Origin: Bacteroidota bacterium
GTDB lineage: Bacteria > Bacteroidota > Bacteroidia > Chitinophagales > Chitinophagaceae
Length of the DNA: 14,513 bases
Direction: 5' to 3'
Assembly (NCBI GenBank): GCA_023391015.1
Contig: JAEWBT010000065.1
Span: 1 to 14,513 of the forward strand
Below, in pieces: positions 6,274 through 12,293 of the stretch (positions within the stretch are counted from its first letter, which is position 1; each line of letters opens with the position of its first letter). Made by a program: the position numbers and the translations under genes. The notes under the pieces are model-generated. The model was not told the DNA's origin. It did no database searches and worked only from the letters and a program-made list of their open reading frames with translations.

Positions 6274-6464
6274 AATTCTTCCAAATCTACCTTGTGAACC
6301 TCACCACGTTCAATTTGAGCAATAGATTCATCCAGCATTGCCACAAACTCCGGATTATACGGCTGCTCCGCTTTCGCTTTTTTGAAAGGGAATTTCAATG
6401 CTTTCAAAAAAGCTTCCAGCACCTTAGGGTCGCCGCCTTCCGGAATTTCTACCGTGTAAGTCAT
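6264..6464 (-). CDS. Antitoxin partner of the YoeB/Txe-type toxin (probable DUF2683 family)
   Basis: This 66-residue acidic protein should neutralise the toxin encoded next to it and may repress its own promoter. I chose ATG at 6464, which gives MTYTVEIPEGGDPK; an upstream extension to 6500 would overlap the end of iscS. The N-terminal half looks like a beta strand plus helix (VLEAFLKALKF). The C-terminal half, NPEFVAMLDESIAQIERGE to LEEFWK, resembles the toxin-binding tail of small Bacteroidota antitoxins paired with Txe toxins, usually labelled DUF2683; that label is from memory. Its stop codon overlaps the toxin start, as is common in such pairs. It starts 20 bases after the iscS stop, so it is probably read from the iscS promoter. 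With the toxin broken, its present use is unclear. Confidence 0.82.
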   Translation of the reverse strand: MTYTVEIPEGGDPKVLEAFLKALKFPFKKAKAEQPYNPEFVAMLDESIAQIERGEVHKVDLEEFWK

Positions 6465-6484
6465 ACGCAAAGGGTTTAAATGCC

Positions 6485-7705
6485 TTAGTGGTGCGCCCAC
6501 TCAATTTTATCCAAGTCGATGCCTTCTTTCCACATTTCCCACAGCGGGCTCATCTCGCGGAGTTTCAGCACCGTGTCGGTAACCGCCTGAATCGTGTAAT
6601 CGATTTGTTCTTCAGTCGTGAAGCGGCCCAGTCCAAAACGCAGCGAAGAGTGTGCCAGGTCGTCGCCGAGGCCGAGGGCTTTCAATACATACGAAGGTTC
6701 AAGCGAGGCCGACGTACAAGCCGAGCCGGAGGAAAGGGCAATGTTTTTATTAAAGCCCATCATCAAACCTTCGCCTTCTACGTATTTGAAAGATACGTTG
6801 GTTGTGTGGGGCAGGCGGTGCTCGCGGTTGCCATTTACATACGCTTCTTCCACTTTCAGCAAGCCGGCCTCCAGCTTGTCGCGCAGGGCGCTGAGGCGTT
6901 TGGCTTCGCTTTCCATTTCCTGCATGGCAAGCTCACAAGCCTTGCCAAAACCGACAATGCCGGGAACGTTAAGCGTGCCGCTGCGCATCCCGCGCTCGTG
7001 GCCGCCGCCGTCCACCTGCGCCGTCACCTTTACGCGCGGATTTTTCCGGCGAACATAGAGGGCACCTACACCTTTCGGACCATACATTTTGTGAGCCGAG
7101 AAAGACATCAGGTCGATGCCGTCTGCCTGTACATCGGTTGGGATTTTGCCTACCGCCTGCGTACCGTCGGTAAAGAACAGCACACCGTGTTTTTTGGCGA
7201 TCGCGGAAATCTCACGCACCGGTTGCACCACGCCAATCTCGTTGTTGCCCCACATAATGGAGATGAGAATGGTCGTTGGCTTAATCGCCGCTTCCAACTC
7301 AGCGAGGTCGATAAGGCCGTCTTCTTTCACTTCCAGATACGTCACTTCGCCGCCCATCCGCTCGATGTGCTTGCAGGCATCCAGAACCGCTTTGTGTTCG
7401 GTCGTGGCCGTGATGATATGGTTGCCTTTGGAAGCATACATCTCAAAAACGCCTTTCAGCGCCAGGTTATCGGCCTCGGTAGCACCGGAGGTAAAAATAA
7501 TTTCTTTCGGGTCGGCGTTGATAAGCTTTGCTACCTGCTCGCGGGCATAGTCCACCGCTTCTTCCGCAGCCCAGCCAAAAGCATGGGAGCGGGAGGCCGC
7601 ATTGCCGAAGTGTTGGGTGAAATAAGGCATCATCGCTTCCAGCACCCGTGGGTCCAGCGGGGTGGTTGCGTTATTATCAAGGTAAATGGGGAATTCAAGT
7701 GCCAT
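6485..7705 (-). CDS. iscS: IscS cysteine desulfurase
   Basis: IscS takes sulfur from L-cysteine through a PLP cofactor and hands it to IscU as a persulfide. The 406-residue protein matches group I desulfurases. The N-terminus YLDNNATTPLDP is followed by His104 (ATTEHKAV), the PLP-binding Lys206 (SFSAHKMYGPKG) and the catalytic Cys330 on its mobile loop (SSGSACTSASLEPSYVL). These sit at or within two residues of the E. coli positions. ATG at 7705 is the natural start. A TAnnTTTG box at 7765-7772 gives a leader of roughly 50 bases. It is the first gene of a minus-strand unit running through the toxin-antitoxin pair to iscU and perhaps the IscA-like gene. No iscR regulator is seen. Confidence 0.97.
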   Translation of the reverse strand: MALEFPIYLDNNATTPLDPRVLEAMMPYFTQHFGNAASRSHAFGWAAEEAVDYAREQVAKLINADPKEIIFTSGATEADNLALKGVFEMYASKGNHIITATTEHKAVLDACKHIERMGGEVTYLEVKEDGLIDLAELEAAIKPTTILISIMWGNNEIGVVQPVREISAIAKKHGVLFFTDGTQAVGKIPTDVQADGIDLMSFSAHKMYGPKGVGALYVRRKNPRVKVTAQVDGGGHERGMRSGTLNVPGIVGFGKACELAMQEMESEAKRLSALRDKLEAGLLKVEEAYVNGNREHRLPHTTNVSFKYVEGEGLMMGFNKNIALSSGSACTSASLEPSYVLKALGLGDDLAHSSLRFGLGRFTTEEQIDYTIQAVTDTVLKLREMSPLWEMWKEGIDLDKIEWAHH

Positions 7706-7764
7706 AAAAAGGGAGAAATAACCGGACTTTCCGCGCCGGCAGCATTATCTTTTTGGAATGTGTA

Positions 7765-7772
7765 CAAAGATA
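7765..7772 (-). promoter_or_regulatory. Putative Bacteroidota -7 promoter box of the isc unit
   Basis: The minus strand reads TATCTTTG, a full match to TAnnTTTG, 60 bases ahead of the iscS ATG in the 149-base divergent gap with the epimerase gene. No convincing -33 TTTG is visible. Confidence 0.55.
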
Positions 7773-7854
7773 AGAATTCAGCGGCCTTCTGGCGTGTTGA
7801 TAACGTTATTTTCCCTTAATATCGTCATCTACAAAACCTATTCTACGCCGCACC

Positions 7855-8262
7855 ATGCGCCAAATCGAACACCTCGGAATCGCCGTCGATAGTCTCCAAA
7901 CCGCCGTTCCCCTCTGGGAAGCGCTGCTCAATACCTCCTGCTACAAAACCGAAACCGTTGAACGCGAAGGCGTCAGTACGGCTTTTTTCCGGGTGGGCGA
8001 ATCCAAAATAGAACTGCTCGAAGGCATTCGTCCCGACAGTGCCATCACCAAATTCATTGAAAAAAAAGGACCTGGCTTTCACCACGTGGCCTTTGCCGTA
8101 GATGACATTGAAGCCGAGGCGGCAAGACTGCAAGCTGAAGGTTTCGAGATCATCGGCGATGGCGTTCCAAAGCCAGGTGCGGACAACAAGCTGGTGCTGT
8201 TTCTCCACCCCAAATCAGCCGGCGGGTTGCTGGTGGAGTTGTGTCAGGAGCGGGTAGGTTGA
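7855..8262 (+). CDS. mce: Methylmalonyl-CoA epimerase
   Basis: The enzyme interconverts (2R)- and (2S)-methylmalonyl-CoA, linking propionyl-CoA and succinyl-CoA metabolism in the cytoplasm. At 135 residues it has the normal length of this vicinal-oxygen-chelate (glyoxalase-fold) family. Likely metal ligands are His6 (IEHLGIAV), Glu53 (SKIELLEG; many relatives have Gln here), His77 (GFHHVAFAV) and Glu128 (GLLVELCQ). The segment LFLHPKSAGGLLVEL near the end is characteristic. ATG at 7855 directly opens the conserved first strand. It is divergent from iscS and followed eight-odd bases on by a TTTCCGGAAA palindrome. The partner mutase genes are not in the window. A glyoxalase-like protein of other specificity is the only real alternative. 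Confidence 0.93.
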   Translation: MRQIEHLGIAVDSLQTAVPLWEALLNTSCYKTETVEREGVSTAFFRVGESKIELLEGIRPDSAITKFIEKKGPGFHHVAFAVDDIEAEAARLQAEGFEIIGDGVPKPGADNKLVLFLHPKSAGGLLVELCQERVG

Positions 8263-8263
8263 A

Positions 8264-8273
8264 TTTCCGGAAA
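8264..8273. repeat. TTTCCGGAAA intergenic palindrome
   Basis: An exact copy directly after the epimerase stop codon. Confidence 0.8.
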
Positions 8274-8371
8274 TGAATGCTGAATGAGTCGCGGCCAAAA
8301 TACGCAGTTTATCGTATTGTAATTACAGGGGGGCAATTTGAATTTTGGTTGTTCAAACCCCTTTCTTTTTT

Positions 8372-10012
8372 ATGCGAACCAAATGCTACGCTTTGTTGCT
8401 GTTAGCTGGGATAGTAAGTAACAGCTATGGGCAGTCATCTGTCCGGGTGGTTATTGATTCTTTGCCTGGAACTTTTGGTCTTAACACCACCGAAAAGCAG
8501 CTGTACCTGATCAACAGTAGGGGAGGCAACCATTACATCGCCGATACCACTACCGGTACGCTGACCGTCTTTGCTCAAACGGATACCCTCTCGGCGCAAA
8601 ATCCGACCCAATACATGCCTTTGCGGACGAACTTTTTCAGGATCAACAACCGCTACCCCGTAGTTACCTACTCCAGTGCCGGTGGAGGCGGCGCTTCCGG
8701 AGTGGTATCTATTGGTATGAATGGCACGGATTACAGCATGTTTAGCGATCCCAACACGGCCGGCGTTTCGGGGCTGGTGCAGTTCCCGGCTGATACCACC
8801 GCTTGGTTCATAAAAAGCAATAAAGTTTTTCAAACCAATCTTACCAACCGCACCTCACTTATCGACAGTGGCAAAGCCGGTTCCTATGTAAGCTCCGCCG
8901 TGCGGCCCGGCCATGGTGGTATCTATTATTTAAAGACCTTGGCGTCGCCCGCCGGGGGCTTGGACAGCACCATTTTGATGCACCATAAAAGCGGTGCGCC
9001 TCGCCGGATTTACACCAACAGCGCACAAACCAAACTGTTTCCGGTGGGCATGTTTGGCGGTGACTTTTACTTCCTGGATTTTATCGGCTCGGCAGTCGCC
9101 ACGGCAAACCGCTCCGTGACCATCCGAAAATGCAACGCAGCCGGGACGGTAACGACCGTAGCGAATCTGCCAACCGGCGGCGGTTCGATGGATGGATACG
9201 CAGGCATCGGCGGTGGGAAGCTCTGGTTTCCGGTAAATGGCTATAACGGTTTGGCTGCTCGTAACTTCTTTGCCTGCGACCTTGCATCCGGAACCATTGC
9301 CGCAGCTACCCCGAATAGCAGCCGTGTAATGCCTTTTATTAATAATAATAGCGTCTCTCCGGATAGCTTTCTCTACTACCGCCACCTAGGCAGCGGCTTT
9401 GGCGCACCCGACACTCTCTTCCGCACCAAGGGCACACCGGCATCAACGCAACGGTATGGATTAATACCCTCAAGCTCATTCTTTGATTTCTTTGATACCA
9501 GTTCCACAATAGAATACAATTCTCTCCACGCATCTTTCTGCGACAAATACCCAGTTTTTACCCTGTCGGATACGATGTATGTCGGTACCGACACCGGGAT
9601 AGTCAAAACGGGCCTTGCGCGCAGCAGCTACCAGCTTGGCATGTATGAGTGGGCTAAAATTGACAAATCTTACTATCTGGTTTATGACCGGGGAAATAAG
9701 AAAAGCTTGTTGAAATACAGCGGTTGCGGCGTCCCGCAAGTTCAACTTTCGGTTTCCGAAGAGCAGTATGTATTTGCTTCTGTAAGTGCTTTTCCAAACC
9801 CTTCTAAAGGTCGTTTTCAGGTAACGCACCCGACCCTCAACCACGAAGCCAAATGCAGGCTGATCTCGCTGGACGGTAAAGCGCTTCCTATTCGGGCGGC
9901 TACTGGCGCAGGGGTGTTGGAAATTGATGCTACCGGCGCTCCGGCCGGCCTTTATATCCTTCAGGTGCAGCAGGGAAACGAAACCTTTAGGCAGCGATTG
10001 CAAATTCTTTAA
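8372..10012 (+). CDS. Secreted protein with T9SS type A C-terminal sorting domain; body of unknown function
   Basis: I do not recognise a catalytic family. The 546-residue protein begins with a signal peptide (MRTKCYALLLLAGIVSNSYGQ) and ends in a type IX secretion sorting domain over about the last 75 residues. That domain has SAFPNPSKGRFQV, a middle strand around LISLDGKAL, and a closing PAGLYILQV...RQRLQIL. Such proteins cross the outer membrane and are released or anchored at the cell surface. The body (about residues 22-465) is rich in Gly, Ser, Thr, Asn and Asp, with repeated short strand-turn units such as KQLYLINSRGG and KLWFPVNGYNG. I infer a beta-propeller-like or other all-beta fold. 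I prefer ATG 8372 over an in-frame TTG at 8345 because it starts the signal peptide cleanly. A 32-base palindrome follows the gene. Confidence 0.9.
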   Translation: MRTKCYALLLLAGIVSNSYGQSSVRVVIDSLPGTFGLNTTEKQLYLINSRGGNHYIADTTTGTLTVFAQTDTLSAQNPTQYMPLRTNFFRINNRYPVVTYSSAGGGGASGVVSIGMNGTDYSMFSDPNTAGVSGLVQFPADTTAWFIKSNKVFQTNLTNRTSLIDSGKAGSYVSSAVRPGHGGIYYLKTLASPAGGLDSTILMHHKSGAPRRIYTNSAQTKLFPVGMFGGDFYFLDFIGSAVATANRSVTIRKCNAAGTVTTVANLPTGGGSMDGYAGIGGGKLWFPVNGYNGLAARNFFACDLASGTIAAATPNSSRVMPFINNNSVSPDSFLYYRHLGSGFGAPDTLFRTKGTPASTQRYGLIPSSSFFDFFDTSSTIEYNSLHASFCDKYPVFTLSDTMYVGTDTGIVKTGLARSSYQLGMYEWAKIDKSYYLVYDRGNKKSLLKYSGCGVPQVQLSVSEEQYVFASVSAFPNPSKGRFQVTHPTLNHEAKCRLISLDGKALPIRAATGAGVLEIDATGAPAGLYILQVQQGNETFRQRLQIL

Positions 10013-10036
10013 ATCCAGCAAAGCAGCTCCAATAGC

Positions 10037-10068
10037 AAAAAGTTTCCGGAAATTTCCGGAAACTTTTT
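10037..10068. terminator. Perfect 32-base palindrome built of two TTTCCGGAAA units
   Basis: Bases 10037-10068 equal their own reverse complement: AAAAAG, two abutting TTTCCGGAAA units (10043-10052 and 10053-10062), then CTTTTT. As RNA it can fold into a hairpin followed by a T-run, so it probably terminates the T9SS protein gene that ends 24 bases upstream. As DNA it is also a long symmetric protein-binding target. A further TCCGGA lies at 10083-10088. Confidence 0.7.
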
Positions 10069-10142
10069 CCGTTTAGGCCAATTCCGGAAGCCTTATTTTG
10101 CGCTTCTGAAATTTTTCTGAAACCAGTCCATCTCTCCTAAGA

Positions 10143-10931
10143 ATGAACGCAAACGCCACCACGCTCCTCACTGATCTGGAGGACGGCATCCTGACCATCA
10201 CCATCAACCGCCCCGACAAAATGAACGCCCTGAATAAGGATGTTATCACGGAGTTGGGTGCAACGCTTGATGAAGCCATTACCAACACCGACGTCAAAGC
10301 CATTTTGCTGACCGGTGCGGGCGAAAAAGCCTTTGTGGCCGGAGCCGATATTTCCGAGTTTTCTTCTCTGGATGCGCAGGGTGGGGCCGCCCTTGCCCAG
10401 CGGGGTGCCGATCTGGTTTTCGACGCGATTGAAACCTCCCCGAAACCCATCGTGGCGGCTGTGAATGGCTTTTCGCTCGGGGGCGGCTGCGAATTGGCCA
10501 TGGCTTGTCATTTCCGGACGGCCTCTGAAAAAGCGAAATTCGGTCAGCCGGAAGTAAACCTGGGCCTGATTCCCGGCTATGGCGGCACCCAGCGCCTCAC
10601 CCGCCTGATTGGCAAAGGCCGCGCCACAGAACTACTGCTTACCGGCGATATGATTGGTGCCGACGAAGCCTATCGTATTGGATTGGTAAACCACGTTTAT
10701 CCGGCGGGCGAACTGTTGGCGGAAACCCGGAAAATTCTATCCAAAATCATTTCTAAAGCACCCTTGGCTGTTTCTAAAGTATTGGCCTGCGTCAACGATG
10801 CTGCCGCCGCCGATGCCGAAGGCTTTAAAAACGAAATCACCCGTTTTGGTGAAAGCTTTGCCACCGAAGACATGCGTGAAGGCACCAGTGCCTTTATGGA
10901 AAAACGTGCTGCGCAGTTTTCGGGAAAGTAG
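10143..10931 (+). CDS. Enoyl-CoA hydratase/isomerase (crotonase) family protein
   Basis: Crotonases of this type add water across 2-enoyl-CoA in fatty-acid or amino-acid breakdown. The 262-residue protein has the usual length. The oxyanion-hole segments are AGADI (66-70) and GGG (113-115). Both catalytic acids of true hydratases are present: Glu117 (GGGCELAMAC) and Glu137 (FGQPEVNLGLIPGYGGTQ), 20 residues apart as in rat hydratase (Glu144 and Glu164). This makes 3-hydroxyacyl/enoyl-CoA hydratase the best call. Substrate chain length cannot be read from the sequence. ATG at 10143 is the natural start. The gene stands alone between palindromic intergenic elements. Confidence 0.93.
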   Translation: MNANATTLLTDLEDGILTITINRPDKMNALNKDVITELGATLDEAITNTDVKAILLTGAGEKAFVAGADISEFSSLDAQGGAALAQRGADLVFDAIETSPKPIVAAVNGFSLGGGCELAMACHFRTASEKAKFGQPEVNLGLIPGYGGTQRLTRLIGKGRATELLLTGDMIGADEAYRIGLVNHVYPAGELLAETRKILSKIISKAPLAVSKVLACVNDAAAADAEGFKNEITRFGESFATEDMREGTSAFMEKRAAQFSGK

Positions 10932-10940
10932 ATAGCTGTT

Positions 10941-11107
10941 TCATGTTTTATGTGTCATGTTTCATGGGTTATTGGGTGATGTTGGATAGGCAAGTCCTGG
11001 GATTTCGTACCCCAGCAGAGTGCCTTTCAAAACAGACTTACGTTTTATTATTTGCTTGTGGTCGAAAACATTAAAACCCCAAATGAAACATGACACATAA
11101 AACATGA
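10941..11107. repeat. 25-bp perfect inverted repeat flanking about 117 bases
   Basis: Bases 10941-10965 pair exactly with 11083-11107; the left arm begins TCATGTTTTATGTG. Just inside the arms there is weaker complementarity (GGGTT on the left, AACCCC on the right). The arms are AT-rich and contain repeated TCATG words. There are no coding signs within. The whole is about 167 bases between the hydratase and the outer-membrane protein gene. A small palindromic (MITE-like) element or a long mRNA hairpin both fit. Confidence 0.75.
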
Positions 11108-11173
11108 CACATGGTTTCTTGCCCATTCCCGCTTCGTTCCTTACCTTGTAGCCTCAAATCCCAGCATCTGCAT

Positions 11174-12172
11174 ATGCGGAAAACTTTTTTACGCAGTATT
11201 CTTTTCCTTTCTCTTGCCGGCGCTACTGCCGTTCCCGCCGAGGCGCAAAGAAGATATGACCGTGGCTGGATGGAGCCGGAACTGAGCGAGCCCATTGGCT
11301 GGTCACTGGGCGTTACGGTCGGCTTATCCGATTTGTGGGGCGATGTCGGCACTAAATCGCCGATTGACCACTATGCCAACAGCGAATACTGGGGTGCCAC
11401 CCGTTTCATGGGGGGCGGTTATCTCCGGTATGCGTTTCATCCGGCCATCGCTGCTCGATTGAGTGCCAATTTCGGAACGCTCTACGCCAACGACAACTGG
11501 AACAAAAGCAAGGCCGAAAAAGCGGATAAGCTCGATGATGACTATGTGCAGCGCTATCTGCGCAATCAGGATGTGCGCAGCTTTATCTGGGAAGGCACAC
11601 TGATGGCTGAGGTATCGCCTTTCCGCTTTAATAAGGAAAGCAGGCTGGCCCGGAAGCGAATGCAACCCTATCTGATGGCAGGCATTGGGGCCTTCAACCA
11701 TCGCTCCCAAACCACCTGGATCAGCCGCCCCGGAAACACTGGCGGCCACGGACAGTGGCAGGACATCTATGACCTGCACATCGAGGGGGATGGCTGGAAA
11801 TTTAAGGGGGCGCCGGAGCGTGCCGAGCGCTGGAACCTGGCCATTCCGCTGGGCGTTGGTGTGCGCTGGGATCTGGGTCGAAACCTGGGCCTGGGTGTAG
11901 AATATCTGTACCGCATCACCTTTACGGATTATATCGACGGCGTGTCCGATAAATACCTGCCGGCTTCTTATTACAAAGCACAGCTACCGGCTGATCGCGC
12001 CAGCATGGCGATTGATCTGGTAGATAAAACCTGGCAGATTCTGGACAAAGAAAGTTATTACCACAATGCAGGTGAAGTACGGGGTGATAAGTCAGATAAA
12101 GACCATTATTCCACCCTCTCAATCAACTTTTACTACAAAATAAATACTCGCCGCAAGCCTTGGTGGTTCTAG
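11174..12172 (+). CDS. Outer-membrane beta-barrel protein (DUF6089-like)
   Basis: This 332-residue protein is predicted to sit in the outer membrane; its function is not known. ATG at 11174 begins the signal peptide MRKTFLRSILFLSLAGATA, with cleavage probably after AEA near residue 24; longer upstream frames are not credible. The mature part alternates amphipathic strands with polar turns. Examples are the GWSLGVTVGLSDLWGDVG opening, YLRYAFHPAIAARLSANFGTL, and RWDLGRNLGLGVEYLYRITF near the end. It ends in strand SINFYYKI and a final WWF; an aromatic last residue is typical of barrel insertion signals. The overall pattern fits the Bacteroidota family that I know as DUF6089, an assignment from memory. 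It is convergent with the envC-like gene, with strong terminators in between. Confidence 0.85.
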   Translation: MRKTFLRSILFLSLAGATAVPAEAQRRYDRGWMEPELSEPIGWSLGVTVGLSDLWGDVGTKSPIDHYANSEYWGATRFMGGGYLRYAFHPAIAARLSANFGTLYANDNWNKSKAEKADKLDDDYVQRYLRNQDVRSFIWEGTLMAEVSPFRFNKESRLARKRMQPYLMAGIGAFNHRSQTTWISRPGNTGGHGQWQDIYDLHIEGDGWKFKGAPERAERWNLAIPLGVGVRWDLGRNLGLGVEYLYRITFTDYIDGVSDKYLPASYYKAQLPADRASMAIDLVDKTWQILDKESYYHNAGEVRGDKSDKDHYSTLSINFYYKINTRRKPWWF

Positions 12173-12190
12173 CGGGTAGCGCGACATTTC

Positions 12191-12229
12191 TAAATTTCCG
12201 GAAAATCAGGCTGATTTTCCGGAAATTTA
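12191..12229. repeat. 39-base near-perfect palindrome holding two TTTCCGGAAA units
   Basis: The 19-bp arms at 12191-12209 and 12211-12229 are exactly complementary around a single G (12210). Each arm contains one TTTCCGGAAA (12195-12204 and 12216-12225). It abuts the terminator stem that begins at 12229 and lies 18 bases after the outer-membrane protein stop codon. Confidence 0.85.
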
Positions 12230-12282
12230 ATAAGGGAAAAGGGGCTGTTGAACAGATGTACAACAGCCCCTTTTCCCTTATT
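12229..12282. terminator. Strong bidirectional terminator between convergent genes
   Basis: A perfect 22-bp stem (12229-12250 with 12261-12282) encloses a 10-base loop. The core is AAAAGGGGCTGTTG and its complement, flanked by AT-rich ends that supply partial T-runs on both strands. It lies between the outer-membrane protein gene (plus) and the envC-like gene (minus, stop at 12294). Confidence 0.9.
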
Positions 12283-12293
12283 GGCTTTGCTGC

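Noticed and set aside
6488..7819. A 443-codon open frame on the plus strand opposite iscS
   Set aside because: It is the antisense shadow of a GC-rich, clearly recognisable gene. Its translation is rich in His, Arg and Phe with no domain and no signal for expression.
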